Shown here: one piece after another, positions 18,235 to 27,598 of the stretch | Position numbering within the stretch: the stretch's first letter is position 1 | Layout of the letters: every line of letters starts with the position of its first letter | DNA from: Sphingobium sp. AP49 | GTDB taxonomy: Bacteria; Pseudomonadota; Alphaproteobacteria; Sphingomonadales; Sphingomonadaceae | Reading direction: 5' to 3' | Assembly: GCF_000281715.2 (NCBI RefSeq) | Contig: NZ_CP124576.1 | Coordinates: 875,501 to 939,500 of the forward strand | Length of the DNA stretch: 64,000 nucleotides | Translations under genes and position numbers: made by a program | The notes under the pieces: generated by a model | Seen by the model: only the letters and a program-made list of their open reading frames with translations | Told to the model about the DNA's origin: nothing | Database searches by the model: none

Positions 18235-19233
18235 TCAGATGCTGCCGAAGCCGGGCGCCTCGCCGCGTGCGGCACTGTCGATGCGGCGCGGCCGCTTCCA
18301 GCCGATCTGCGGGCGCTTGCGCAGGCGCAAGGTCGGCCAGTCGCCCCGATCGCTGCGTTCGGCCAGGCGCATGCCCTGCGCACGATAGGCTGCAATCACC
18401 GCATCGGCCTGTTCGTTGAGCAGGCCGGCGAGCACGATCGTCCCGCCATCTTCCACCAGCGCGCAGAGCGAGGGAGCCAGTTCGATCAGCGGACCGGCCA
18501 ATATGTTGGCGATCAGCAGATCATAAGGCGCCCGACCGACCAGCGCGACATGGTCGACGCCGGCGGCGGTGCACAGCGCCAGCCGGCCGGGGCCTGCGCC
18601 CGGGATGATGCCGTTCGCCAGCGCGTTGTCGCGCGTGATGTCGACCGCGACTGGATCGATGTCCGATGCGATCGCATAGGCGCGCGGCCACAGCGTCAGC
18701 GCGGCAAAGGCGAGCAGACCGGTGCCGGTGCCGATGTCGGCGACATTGCGATAGCGCATGCCGACCCGGCGCATCCGGTCGAGCATGGCCAGGCAGCCGG
18801 CCGTCGTTTCATGCTGGCCGGTGCCGAAGGCGCGACTCGCCTCGATCAGGAAATTGACATGGCCCGGCTGTGTCGGGTCGGACGCCAGGTTGCGGACATG
18901 GAAGCGGCCGGCGGTGACCGGCTCTAGCCCCTGCTGGCTGATCGTCACCCAATCCTCGTCGGGCAGCGCTTCGACCAGCGGCTTCGTGCCCGCTGCGCTT
19001 GGCACCAGCGTCTTGAGCAGCTTGATCGCAGCGGGGCTGGGCTTGCCCTCGAAATAGGCATCCAGCTGCCACTTATTCTCATCGTCCGGTTCGGCCTCGC
19101 TGGTCATCAGCACCGGGGGGCGATCCATCAGGGCAAAGGCCGCGATATCCCCGTCCAGCGCCTCCGCTTCGGCGCGGGTGCAGGGCAGGGTGACTTTCCA
19201 GCTCTGGGCGGCTGGCGCGACGGCATCGTTCAT
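18235..19233 (-). CDS. prmA: Ribosomal protein L11 methyltransferase
   Basis: SAM-dependent methyltransferase that methylates ribosomal protein L11. The product has 332 residues: an L11-binding N-terminal domain, then ASRAFGTGQHETTAGC, the SAM loop VADIGTGTGLLAF, and NILAGPLIELAP, the NxLA motif diagnostic for PrmA. A C-terminal basic tail (LRKRPQIGWKRPRR) is somewhat longer than in enterics. ATG at 19233. The upstream chemoreceptor gene ends 40 bases before it on the same strand. Confidence 0.94.
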   Translation of the reverse strand: MNDAVAPAAQSWKVTLPCTRAEAEALDGDIAAFALMDRPPVLMTSEAEPDDENKWQLDAYFEGKPSPAAIKLLKTLVPSAAGTKPLVEALPDEDWVTISQQGLEPVTAGRFHVRNLASDPTQPGHVNFLIEASRAFGTGQHETTAGCLAMLDRMRRVGMRYRNVADIGTGTGLLAFAALTLWPRAYAIASDIDPVAVDITRDNALANGIIPGAGPGRLALCTAAGVDHVALVGRAPYDLLIANILAGPLIELAPSLCALVEDGGTIVLAGLLNEQADAVIAAYRAQGMRLAERSDRGDWPTLRLRKRPQIGWKRPRRIDSAARGEAPGFGSI

Positions 19234-19272
19234 GCCGCCGCCTTTAGACCAGCCGGGAAGGGAGGAAAAGGG

Positions 19273-20604
19273 TCAGGCGACCTGGCGGCCGAAGTCGGTC
19301 GAGGCATGGCGCAGGCTCGACAGCTTGCCTTCCACGCTCATGAAGCCGCGTTCCAGCTGGTCGATCTCCGACGCGACCACTTCGGTATCCTGGCGGATTG
19401 CGGAAATGGTGGTCGACATCGAATCGGCGGCCAGCGCGGTCTCGTCGACGGCTGCGGTGATCATGGTCACGGTCTGGGCCTGGGCATCCATGGCATGGCG
19501 GATGCGCTGGGCGCTGGCCTGCACTTCGCCCACCGTATCGCGGATGCGTTCGTTGGTGTCGACCGACTGGCGGGTCGATGCCTGGATATCGGCGATGCGG
19601 CCGGCGATCTCGTCGGTCGCACGCGCGGTCTGGTTGGCCAGGCTCTTCACTTCCTGTGCAACCACGGCAAAGCCGCGCCCGGCATCACCGGCACGAGCAG
19701 CCTCGATCGTCGCGTTGAGCGCCAGCAGGTTGGTCTGGCCGGCAATGTCGCGGATCAGGCCCAGGATCGATTCGATCGACTTGGCATGTTCCGACAGGGT
19801 GGCCGACATCGCCACCGCGTCGCCCGACTGGGCAGCAGCGCGCTGGGCCACTTCGGCTGCGCTTTCGACTTCGGTACGGGCATCCTCGATCGCGCGGATC
19901 AGGCCGGCCGAGGTGCGGGCGGCTTCGCGCATGGCGAGCGCCGACTGTTCGGCGGCGGCGGCGACTTCGGATGCCTTGCCCAGCATGCCGCGGGTCGCGG
20001 CGGAAGCGTCCTTGGCCTGTTCACGCAGCGATTCGCCCAGTTGCGAGGCGCCGTCGATCTCGCCCATGATGCGCTGTTCAAACAGCACGCCGAATTGCTG
20101 GCGTGCATTGCGCTGCGATTCCGCATCATCGATTGCGATGACATTGGCCATCAGTCCGGCATCGACCATGCCGACCTGGGCGATGACATCGACCAGCCGG
20201 CGGCGCATCCGGTCGTCGCTGCAGCGATCCCAGATCAGGTCGGTCAGCTTGCCGTTGGCAGCCGCGACCGGCAGCAGCACGGCGCGGACCGGGATGCCGT
20301 GCTTGCGGGCATGACGAACGCAGGCCGTGGACGATAATGCCCATTCGCCGGCGCTATATTGTTTCAGTTTCTGCCGCACATAGTCATGGGCCGCGTCTTC
20401 CATGCGGGCCAGCGTTTCAGGCTCCAGCCTGGCGCGCAGGCCCGAACCATCGACATAGGTCGAAAAGAAGGTCTGTGCCGCAATTTTGCTGTCATCGCCG
20501 ACCAGTTCGGCGATTTCGAGCATGCCTCGTGCCAGATCGCCTCGGGGGTCAACCTCGGCCAGCATCTGGGCGATGGCGTTCCTGGGTGCGGCAGCGGAAG
20601 TCAT
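19273..20604 (-). CDS. Soluble methyl-accepting chemotaxis protein, possible globin-type sensor
   Basis: Chemoreceptor of 443 residues with no transmembrane helix. The C-terminal half is a signalling domain with the hairpin tip [29 protein letters not shown], flanked by heptad-rich helices. The N-terminal 170 residues are all-helical. A segment [17 protein letters not shown] resembles the proximal-histidine region of globin-coupled sensors (HemAT type), and an [14 protein letters not shown] helix precedes it. The resemblance is weak and seen by eye only. If it holds, the protein would sense oxygen or redox through haem. No other che genes are in the window. Confidence 0.88.
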   Translation of the reverse strand: MTSAAAPRNAIAQMLAEVDPRGDLARGMLEIAELVGDDSKIAAQTFFSTYVDGSGLRARLEPETLARMEDAAHDYVRQKLKQYSAGEWALSSTACVRHARKHGIPVRAVLLPVAAANGKLTDLIWDRCSDDRMRRRLVDVIAQVGMVDAGLMANVIAIDDAESQRNARQQFGVLFEQRIMGEIDGASQLGESLREQAKDASAATRGMLGKASEVAAAAEQSALAMREAARTSAGLIRAIEDARTEVESAAEVAQRAAAQSGDAVAMSATLSEHAKSIESILGLIRDIAGQTNLLALNATIEAARAGDAGRGFAVVAQEVKSLANQTARATDEIAGRIADIQASTRQSVDTNERIRDTVGEVQASAQRIRHAMDAQAQTVTMITAAVDETALAADSMSTTISAIRQDTEVVASEIDQLERGFMSVEGKLSSLRHASTDFGRQVA

Positions 20605-20776
20605 GGATGGCAGAACCCCAATTGGTGTCAGGATGAACCAGGGTCTGATAGCGCCATTTGGTTAATCACTTCTTATTTGAACGGGGCGACAGACTCGCCT
20701 TGCGTGGCTTGCCCTCCCGCGTCTTCGCTCCTAAGGGGAGCGGACTCAAAGGATAGAAGCAGGGACTAGGGTAGAC

Positions 20777-21172
20777 ATGGCGCGATCCAACAGCCGGCCA
20801 CTCTCGCCGCATTTGACGATCTGGAAATGGGGACCGGCCATGGCCGTTTCCATCATGCACCGCGTGACTGGCAATGGCCTGGCCACCGCCGGCGCGCTGG
20901 GCCTCATCTGGTGGCTGATGGCTGCCGCGACCGGCCCGGAAGCCTATGCCACCTTCGTCAAGTGCGCGACGTCGCCGATCGGCTATCTGGTCATGATCGG
21001 CCTGACCTGGTTCTTCTTCCAGCATCTCTTCTCGGGCCTGCGGCACTTCGTGCTCGACATGGGCGCGGGCTATGAGCTGAAGAAGAACAAGAACTGGTCG
21101 ATCGCGACCTTCATCCTCTCGCTGCTCGTGACCGGCCTGGTCTGGCTCACCATCTTCGGAAAGGCGCTCTGA
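20777..21172 (+). CDS. sdhC: Succinate dehydrogenase cytochrome b556 subunit
   Basis: Membrane anchor of complex II, 131 residues, three hydrophobic helices. SIMHRVTGNGLA near residue 28 is the quinone-site/haem signature and HLFSGLRHFVLDMG carries the axial haem histidine. The stop overlaps the sdhD start (TGATG). No promoter was identified with confidence in the 172 bases before it; a small CGCTCC...GGAGCG hairpin lies at 20726-20742. Confidence 0.95.
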   Translation: MARSNSRPLSPHLTIWKWGPAMAVSIMHRVTGNGLATAGALGLIWWLMAAATGPEAYATFVKCATSPIGYLVMIGLTWFFFQHLFSGLRHFVLDMGAGYELKKNKNWSIATFILSLLVTGLVWLTIFGKAL

Positions 21173-21561
21173 TGGGCACTGGTACTGGTATCGGCCGCGT
21201 CCGTGGCCTGGGCTCGGCCCATCATGGCGCGCATCACTGGCTGGCGCAGCGCTACACTGCCGTCGGCAACCTGTTGCTGGTGCTGTGGCTGATCTTCAGC
21301 CTGCTCAGCCTGCCCGGCCTCGACTATGAGAGCGTGGTCAACTGGATCCACAATCCGCTGGTCGCCGTGCCGCTGATGCTGATGATCGTCAGCATCTTCT
21401 GGCATCTGCGCCTGGGCATGCAGGTCATGCTGGAAGACTATGTCCACGACAAGGGACTGGCCTTCCTCTCCATGCTGCTGCTGAACTTCTATGCCTTTGG
21501 CGGTGCGGCCGCGGGCGTCTTCGCGATCGCCAAGATCGCCTTCACGGGGATCGTGAAATAA
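21172..21561 (+). CDS. sdhD: Succinate dehydrogenase hydrophobic membrane anchor
   Basis: Second membrane anchor of complex II, 129 residues, three helices. The N-terminal [20 protein letters not shown] and the later [18 protein letters not shown] contain the conserved quinone-site and haem-ligand positions. Starts inside the sdhC stop and its own stop overlaps the sdhA start (TAATG), so all three genes are translationally coupled. Confidence 0.95.
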   Translation: MGTGTGIGRVRGLGSAHHGAHHWLAQRYTAVGNLLLVLWLIFSLLSLPGLDYESVVNWIHNPLVAVPLMLMIVSIFWHLRLGMQVMLEDYVHDKGLAFLSMLLLNFYAFGGAAAGVFAIAKIAFTGIVK

Positions 21562-23375
21562 TGACCGAAGCCTATAAGATCATCGACCACACCTACGACA
21601 CCGTCGTCGTGGGTGCTGGCGGTTCGGGCCTGCGCGCCACCATGGGCAGCGCCGAAGCGGGCCTCAAGACCGCCTGCATCACCAAGCTGTTCCCGACCCG
21701 CAGCCACACCGTGGCGGCTCAGGGCGGCATCGCCGCCTCGCTTGGCAACAACAGCCCCGACCACTGGACCTGGCACATGTACGACACCGTCAAGGGGTCG
21801 GACTGGCTGGGCGACCAGGACGCGATCGAATATATGGTGCGCGAAGCGCCGGCGGCCGTGATCGAGCTGGAACATGCCGGCGTGCCGTTCAGCCGCAACC
21901 AGGACGGCACCATCTATCAGCGTCCGTTCGGCGGCCACATGCAGAATATGGGCGCCGGCCCGCCGGTGCAGCGCACCTGCGCTGCGGCCGACCGTACCGG
22001 CCACGCCATGCTCCACGCGCTGTACCAGCAGAGCCTGAAGTATGATGCCGACTTCTACATCGAATATTTCGCCATCGACCTGATCATGGAAGATGGCCCG
22101 AACGGCAAGGAATGCCGCGGCGTCATCGCCATCTGCATGGAAGATGGCAGCATCCATCGCTTCCGCAGCCATGCCGTCGTGCTGGCGACCGGTGGCTATG
22201 GCCGCGCCTATTTCTCGGCCACTTCGGCCCATAGCTGCACCGGCGACGGCGGCGGCATGGTGCTGCGCGCCGGCCTGCCGCTGCAGGATCTGGAATTCGT
22301 GCAGTTCCACCCGACCGGCATCTATGGCGCGGGCGTGCTGATCACCGAAGGCGCGCGCGGCGAAGGCGGCTACCTCACCAACTCGGAAGGCGAGCGTTTC
22401 ATGGAACGCTATGCTCCGTCGGCGAAGGATCTGGCGTCGCGTGACGTCGTGTCGCGCTCGATGGCGATGGAAATGCGTGAGGGCCGTGGCGTCGGCGAGC
22501 ACAAGGATCATATCTTCCTTCACCTCGACCATATCGACCCCAAGGTTCTGGCCGAGCGCCTGCCGGGCATCACCGAAAGCGGCAAGATCTTTGCCGGTGT
22601 CGACCTGACCCGCCAGCCGCTGCCGGTGACCCCGACGGTCCATTACAATATGGGCGGCATCCCCTGTAACTATCATGGCCAGGTGGTGACCAAGGTCGGC
22701 GACGATCCGGAAGTCGTGGTGCCGGGCCTGTTCGCGGTCGGCGAAGCGGCCTGCGTGTCGGTGCATGGCGCCAATCGCCTCGGCTCCAACTCGCTGATCG
22801 ACCTTGTCGTGTTCGGCCGCGCGACCGGTCTGTTCCTCAAGGACAATCTGAAGCCCAACGCGCCGCATCGGCCGCTGCCGAAGGATTCGGCCGATCTGGC
22901 GCTGTCGCGCCTCGACCATTATCGCAATGCTGATGGCGGCACGACGACGGCGGAAATCCGCATGGACATGCAGCGGACCATGCAGAAGCATGCCGCCGTG
23001 TTCCGTGACAGCGCGCTGCTTTCCGAGGGCGTCACCCAGATGCAGGCGGTCAACAAGCGGCTGCAGGACGTCAAGGTGTCGGATCGCTCGCTGATCTGGA
23101 ACACCGACCTCATCGAGACGCTGGAACTGGACAACCTGATGAGCCAGGCCATCTGCACGATGGAAGGCGCCGAGGCCCGCAAGGAATCGCGCGGCGCGCA
23201 TGCGCACGAGGATTTCCCGAACCGCGACGACGAAAACTGGATGAAGCACACCATCAGCTGGTTCGAGGGCTGGGGTGGTACGAGCGGCAAGGTGACGCTC
23301 GATTACCGTCCGGTGCACGACTATACGATGACCGACGAGGCGGAGTATATCAAGCCGAAGGCGCGCGTATACTAA
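21561..23375 (+). CDS. sdhA: Succinate dehydrogenase flavoprotein subunit
   Basis: Catalytic subunit of complex II, oxidising succinate to fumarate with covalently bound FAD. The product is 604 residues. It shows the FAD-binding [12 protein letters not shown], the flavinylation histidine in [17 protein letters not shown], the substrate region HPTGIYGAG and the proton-shuttle RGEGGYL, and the C-terminal [21 protein letters not shown]. It ends the sdhCDA cluster. The iron-sulfur subunit gene sdhB, which normally follows, is not here: the next gene is an unrelated secreted protein and a terminator intervenes. Confidence 0.97.
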   Translation: MTEAYKIIDHTYDTVVVGAGGSGLRATMGSAEAGLKTACITKLFPTRSHTVAAQGGIAASLGNNSPDHWTWHMYDTVKGSDWLGDQDAIEYMVREAPAAVIELEHAGVPFSRNQDGTIYQRPFGGHMQNMGAGPPVQRTCAAADRTGHAMLHALYQQSLKYDADFYIEYFAIDLIMEDGPNGKECRGVIAICMEDGSIHRFRSHAVVLATGGYGRAYFSATSAHSCTGDGGGMVLRAGLPLQDLEFVQFHPTGIYGAGVLITEGARGEGGYLTNSEGERFMERYAPSAKDLASRDVVSRSMAMEMREGRGVGEHKDHIFLHLDHIDPKVLAERLPGITESGKIFAGVDLTRQPLPVTPTVHYNMGGIPCNYHGQVVTKVGDDPEVVVPGLFAVGEAACVSVHGANRLGSNSLIDLVVFGRATGLFLKDNLKPNAPHRPLPKDSADLALSRLDHYRNADGGTTTAEIRMDMQRTMQKHAAVFRDSALLSEGVTQMQAVNKRLQDVKVSDRSLIWNTDLIETLELDNLMSQAICTMEGAEARKESRGAHAHEDFPNRDDENWMKHTISWFEGWGGTSGKVTLDYRPVHDYTMTDEAEYIKPKARVY

Positions 23376-23405
23376 GTCCGGGGCATGAAGCCGGACATGT
23401 GAAGA

Positions 23406-23432
23406 GGGCGGGCCGAAAGGTCCGCCCTTTTT
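23406..23432 (+). terminator. Rho-independent terminator of sdhCDA
   Basis: GGGCGGGCC-GAAA-GGTCCGCCC followed by TTTTT, starting 31 bases after the sdhA stop. It has a stable GNRA-type loop and one G-T pair in the stem. Confidence 0.9.
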
Positions 23433-23498
23433 CATTGCCCATTGCCAGCCGGCGATGGGGCGTTAGCTTGGTTCCGATCGATCGAGGAGGCAGCAAGC

Positions 23499-24131
23499 AT
23501 GCGGGGACCGGCGGGACGTCATGGGAAATATTTCCTGGCACTGCTGCTGATGGCGGCGGCCCCGGCCCCGCCCGAAACGGTTGACGCCGTGCTGGCGCTG
23601 ACGCGGACGACGAAGGCGACATATGCTGTCTGTACCTGGAATGTCGTGACCCCGAGCGCGGATGTGCAGGTGAAGGAGTGGGCGGCGGAATATCATCAGG
23701 GTGACCGTCACAGGGTGGAAACGCCGCGCGACCGGATCATCGCCAATTGCGCCACCGGGGAGGCCCAGCATCTGGATGTGCGCACCGGGGCGGTATCGAC
23801 TTCGCCCTCACTCGCCGCCGCTGCCTGTGGCGTGGACGCCAACCGCAAGCTCATGGCCAAGCAGTTTCTGGGGCGTGAAACCGGAGGCCGTTATGGCCCG
23901 GTGTCGCGCATCGCGGTGGAGGATGACGGTAATCGCCGGACCTATGATGTGCTCGACGATGGCGCGATTATCGCCGCGACGATCCGGGATAATGTGGAGG
24001 ACGAAACCGAACGGCTGAACAGTGCGGCCCTATCCTATAGCCACAGATTGCCGGAGGCCGATATCTTCTCCACCGCCTCGCTGGGCCGCAGCGTGGTAAC
24101 GGAGAGCTGCCGCAGCGGACATGGCGGATGA
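23499..24131 (+). CDS. Secreted protein of unknown function
   Basis: Protein of 210 residues that I do not recognise. The ATG at 23499 has a strong GAGGAGG site 8 bases upstream. The N-terminus (GKYFLALLLMAAAPAPPE) reads as a signal peptide with a short hydrophobic core, so a periplasmic location is likely. The mature part has three cysteines (CTWNV, NCATG, ACGVD) plus a C-terminal TESCRSGHGG, and a patterned segment RRTYDVLDDGAIIAATIRDNVEDE. It occupies the place where sdhB would be expected. It is the last gene before the accessory island. Confidence 0.6.
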   Translation: MRGPAGRHGKYFLALLLMAAAPAPPETVDAVLALTRTTKATYAVCTWNVVTPSADVQVKEWAAEYHQGDRHRVETPRDRIIANCATGEAQHLDVRTGAVSTSPSLAAAACGVDANRKLMAKQFLGRETGGRYGPVSRIAVEDDGNRRTYDVLDDGAIIAATIRDNVEDETERLNSAALSYSHRLPEADIFSTASLGRSVVTESCRSGHGG

Positions 24132-24186
24132 CCCGGTGACGCGAAAAGGGGGGAGGGCTGACATCCGTCAGCGCCCCTGAAGGCGC

Positions 24187-24510
24187 CTAACGGGCAACCT
24201 CTATCTGCTCTCCGATAATCCGTACCTCATAGACCCGGATCGGCGCCTTGGCCGGCGGGTTCATGGCGCGGCCGGTTTCCAGGTCGAAACGGGCGCCATG
24301 GACCGGGCAGGCGATCCAGCCGGCGCGGATGCGACCGCAGGCCAGCGGCTCGTCGGCATGCGAACACCGATTGGCGATCGCGAACAGCCGGCCATTGCTG
24401 TGGCAGATCAGCACGCTCTGGCCATCCAGATCCACGACCTTGCTGGTGCCCGGCGGCACATCATCGACATGGGCGACGGGGGTGAAGGTGATCAGCGTCA
24501 TGGCCTCCAC
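24187..24510 (-). CDS. Rieske 2Fe-2S ferredoxin of a ring-hydroxylating oxygenase
   Basis: Small Rieske ferredoxin of 107 residues. Cluster ligands are in CSH (about 48-50) and CPVHG (about 68-72), the oxygenase-ferredoxin type without the extra disulfide cysteines of respiratory Rieske proteins. It would pass electrons to a terminal oxygenase; the Rieske alpha subunit at 35608-37017 is the obvious partner, though 11 kb away. The first codon is a GTG at 24510; an ATG at 24501 is also possible, with GGAGG too close (2 bases) to it, so the start is uncertain. Divergent from the VOC gene. Confidence 0.88.
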   Translation of the reverse strand: MEAMTLITFTPVAHVDDVPPGTSKVVDLDGQSVLICHSNGRLFAIANRCSHADEPLACGRIRAGWIACPVHGARFDLETGRAMNPPAKAPIRVYEVRIIGEQIEVAR

Positions 24511-24654
24511 TCACCATAGCGCGTGCCGGCCTGCAATCCGGCCCGGGCCGATGCGCGCGCGGGTGCAAGCGGCGCTGCCGCGCGGGTCATTCCGGTTCGC
24601 AGCCGCCCCTTCGATAGTGGCGAGCAGGAGAGTTGCCGCAGGAGAGACGGGGGC

Positions 24655-25119
24655 GTGCGCCAGGATTATTATCAACATGCCTATGTGACCACCGACTGGC
24701 GCCGGGCGATGGACGAGATCGCCGCACTGCACGGCATCGGCCATTATATGGAGATGCCCGACGCGCTGTTCGATACCGGGCAGGATCGGCAGGCGGTCGC
24801 CCATTTCGCGCTGGGGACCAAGGATGAACTGCAGTTCGAGATCATCCAGCCCTTGTCGGGCGATATCAGCGTCTATCAATGGGGCCTGCCGGCGGAGGGC
24901 TATGGTACCCATTTCCACCATCAGGGCCGGCATTTCGGCGATCGCGCGGCCTTCGACGCGGCTGTCGCGGCGGCCAAAGCGCGCTGGGCGATGCCGATCG
25001 CCTGGGACACGATGGGCGGCACCTATGCCTATTTCGATGCGCGGGCGGATCTGGGGCATTTTCTCGAATATTTCTGCTTCCCACCCGGATCGCATCTCGA
25101 AGCGGTGCCGAGTTTTTGA
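24655..25119 (+). CDS. VOC/glyoxalase-superfamily protein
   Basis: Vicinal-oxygen-chelate fold protein of 154 residues. A first strand carries QHAYVTTDWRRAM, a middle part LQFEIIQPLSGDISVYQW, then GTHFHHQG and LGHFLEYFCFPP, giving His and Glu candidates for a single metal site. Such proteins in catabolic clusters are ring-cleavage enzymes, isomerases or epimerases; which one cannot be read. The start is a GTG at 24655 behind AGGAGA. The stop overlaps the next start (TGATG), so it is coupled to the flavoprotein gene. Confidence 0.78.
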   Translation: MRQDYYQHAYVTTDWRRAMDEIAALHGIGHYMEMPDALFDTGQDRQAVAHFALGTKDELQFEIIQPLSGDISVYQWGLPAEGYGTHFHHQGRHFGDRAAFDAAVAAAKARWAMPIAWDTMGGTYAYFDARADLGHFLEYFCFPPGSHLEAVPSF

Positions 25120-26837
25120 TGATGGAAAGCTTCGACCTCATCGTCGTGGGATCGGGCGCGGCGGGTGCCATGGCGGCCTTGCGCGGCGCGGACCTTGGCC
25201 TGTCCGTCCTGATCGTGGAGAAGGCGCATCAATTTGGCGGCACGTCCGCGACCTCGGGCGGGGTGATGTGGGTGCCGGGCCATGGGTTGGACGGGGACCA
25301 GGGCGACAGCGCCGCCGAGGCGTTGCGCTATTTGCGCAGCGTCATCGGCGTGCCGGTGGATGAAGACAGGCTGGCCGCCTATGTCGACCGCGCACCAGAG
25401 ATGCTGCGCTTCCTGAAGGATAGCGGCGTGCCGGTAATGGCGGCGGCCTGGCCCGATTATTTTCCCGACGCACCGGGTGCGCGGGCGGACCGGTCCATCA
25501 TCTGCCCGACCTTCGACGGACGACAACTGGGCGACGAACGCTATCTGCTGATGCGGGCGCAATATGGCCGGTTCACGCTGTTCCGGCGCTACGCGATGGA
25601 CCTTGGCCAGACCTTCGCCCTGATGATGCAGCAGCGCGGCTGGCGCTGGACGGCGGCGAAGATGATCGCGCGATACTGGCTGGACCTAAGCACGCGGCGT
25701 TTGTCGGCGCGCGATCGCCGCTTCACCCAGGGCGCGGGGCTGATGGGCGCGCTCTATCATCAGGTCTTCGCGCGCGGTGTCGAACTGCGGCTGGAAACGG
25801 CACTGGAGGGGCTGACGCTCGGTACCGATGGCAGCGTGTCGGGCGTCACCGTTCGCCGCTTCGGGCAGGTGCAACAGATTGCAGCGCGCCACGGTGTAGT
25901 GCTGGCTTCCGGCGGCTTTGAATGGAATCAGGCGCTGCGCGAGCGTTTCTACCCGGTGCCGGGGCTGGCTCGCCACAGTTCCACCCCGGAGGAAGGCAAT
26001 CGCGGCGACGCACTGATCGCGGCGGAGGCGATTGGCGCGTCGGTGGCCCATACCGATCAGGGCTGGTGGATACCGACCATGACCCTGCCGGCGCCGGACG
26101 CCGCCAATTTCCACGAAATCCACCAGGCCGCCTTTGATGTCGGCCGGCCGTGGAGCGTCTGCGTCAACCGGCTGGGGCTGCGCTTCGTCAATGAAGCGAC
26201 CGGCTATGACCGGTTCGGTCAGGCCATGGTGGAAGATCAGGTGAAGACCGGCGCCAACATGCCCTGCTGGCTGATCTTCGACGCCAAGTTCCGGGCGAAG
26301 TTCAGCGCCGGCGGGCTGATGCCCACGGTGCATACGCCCGACCATCGCATTCCGGGCCATTGGTGGGACCATTATGTCTTTCGCGCCGGATCGATCGAGG
26401 AACTGGCGCGCAAGATCGGCATCGCGCCGCAAGCCCTGAGCGAAACCGTGCAGATGATGAACGGCTATGCCTGGACCGGCGTCGATCCCGAGTTCGGTCG
26501 GGGCGGCAATATCTATGATCGCTTCTTCGGCGATCCGGTCGTCACCCCCAATCCCAATCTGGGGCCGATCGACACCGCCCCCTTCTATGCCGTGCCGATC
26601 AACAATGGCGATCTGGGCACCAAGGGCGGGCTGCGCTGCGATGCACAGGCGCGGGTACTGGATGGCGGCGGCCGGCCGATCCCGCATCTTTATGCAGCCG
26701 GCAATTGCGCCGCGAGTCCCTTTGGCGACTGCTATCCCGGCGCCGGCGCGACGATCGGCCCGGCGCTGACCTTCGGCTTTGTCGCCGCCGAGGACATTGC
26801 AGCGCGGGCGAACGACAAGCAGAGGATGACGGCATGA
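25119..26837 (+). CDS. FAD-dependent dehydrogenase, 3-ketosteroid delta1-dehydrogenase-like
   Basis: Flavoprotein of 572 residues in the fumarate-reductase/KstD superfamily. N-terminal dinucleotide motif IVVGSGAAGAMAAL, then GGTSATSGGVMWVPG, and a C-terminal GNCAASPFGDCYPGAGATIG closing the FAD site. The YPGAG element matches the Tyr-x-x-x-Gly spacing of KstD active sites, so introduction of a double bond next to a ring ketone is a reasonable guess. No flavinylation His motif or signal peptide is seen. Starts at 25119 (ATGATG) inside the VOC stop and overlaps the SDR start as ATGA. Confidence 0.85.
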   Translation: MMESFDLIVVGSGAAGAMAALRGADLGLSVLIVEKAHQFGGTSATSGGVMWVPGHGLDGDQGDSAAEALRYLRSVIGVPVDEDRLAAYVDRAPEMLRFLKDSGVPVMAAAWPDYFPDAPGARADRSIICPTFDGRQLGDERYLLMRAQYGRFTLFRRYAMDLGQTFALMMQQRGWRWTAAKMIARYWLDLSTRRLSARDRRFTQGAGLMGALYHQVFARGVELRLETALEGLTLGTDGSVSGVTVRRFGQVQQIAARHGVVLASGGFEWNQALRERFYPVPGLARHSSTPEEGNRGDALIAAEAIGASVAHTDQGWWIPTMTLPAPDAANFHEIHQAAFDVGRPWSVCVNRLGLRFVNEATGYDRFGQAMVEDQVKTGANMPCWLIFDAKFRAKFSAGGLMPTVHTPDHRIPGHWWDHYVFRAGSIEELARKIGIAPQALSETVQMMNGYAWTGVDPEFGRGGNIYDRFFGDPVVTPNPNLGPIDTAPFYAVPINNGDLGTKGGLRCDAQARVLDGGGRPIPHLYAAGNCAASPFGDCYPGAGATIGPALTFGFVAAEDIAARANDKQRMTA

Positions 26838-27598
26838 CGGAACAGAAGGTCGCGATCGTCACCGGCGCGGCGGGCGGCATTGGCGAGGCGATCGTGCGGG
26901 CCTTGTGCGCCGATGGCGTGGCGGTGCTGGGCACGGGGCGCAGCGGCGACAAGCTGGCGGCGCTGGCAGCGGCCTTGCCCAAGGAAGCGACCTTTGCCTG
27001 GGTGGCGGCGGATATTGGCGACGAAGATGCGCCGGACAGGATCGTGGCGGAGGCATTGGCGCGGTTCGGCCGGGTTGACTATCTGGTCAATAATGCCGGG
27101 GCCGGGGTGTGGGCGCCGGTGCATGAAACGACCGACGCGATGCTGGACGAGGTGATCGGCCTGTCGCTGCGCGCGCCCTTTCGCCTGTGCCGGGCTGTCC
27201 TACCCCACATGGGCATGGGGTCGGCGATCGTCACCATCGGGTCGACCTTTGGCATCATGGGCGGCATGGACGGCGGCATCTATTGCGCGGTGAAGGCGGG
27301 GCTGACCGGCCTCACCCAGACGATGGCGGCGCAATATGGCGAACAGGGCATAAGATCCAACATCGTCGCGCCGACCGTGGTGCGCACGCCGATGACCGAT
27401 GCCGCCTGGGACTATCCCGCCTTCCAGCGGATCAACCAGGGGCTGACCCCCTTCTACCGCGACTGTCTCCCCGAAGATGTGGCCAATGTCGTAGCTTTCC
27501 TCTGCTCCGACAAAGGCGAATATATCAACGGCCAGGTGATCGCGGTGGACGGTGGCTGGTCGACCACGCGGATGATCAACAGCCGTTTTACCGGCTGA
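26834..27598 (+). CDS. Short-chain dehydrogenase/reductase
   Basis: SDR of 254 residues: NAD(P) motif TGAAGGIG near residue 11, NNAGAG, Ser in IGSTFG and the catalytic YCAVK pair. The C-terminal NGQVIAVDGGWST is classical. It would oxidise or reduce a ring or side-chain alcohol/ketone in the same pathway as the flavoprotein, to which it is coupled by an ATGA overlap. Its last 11 bases overlap the convergent DUF2520 gene. Confidence 0.9.
   Translation: MTEQKVAIVTGAAGGIGEAIVRALCADGVAVLGTGRSGDKLAALAAALPKEATFAWVAADIGDEDAPDRIVAEALARFGRVDYLVNNAGAGVWAPVHETTDAMLDEVIGLSLRAPFRLCRAVLPHMGMGSAIVTIGSTFGIMGGMDGGIYCAVKAGLTGLTQTMAAQYGEQGIRSNIVAPTVVRTPMTDAAWDYPAFQRINQGLTPFYRDCLPEDVANVVAFLCSDKGEYINGQVIAVDGGWSTTRMINSRFTG

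Noticed and set aside
21489-23435. Long open frame (648 codons) on the minus strand opposite sdhA
   Set aside because: It mirrors sdhA in a GC-rich genome; its translation is rich in His, Arg and Ala with no family motif, while sdhA is certain.
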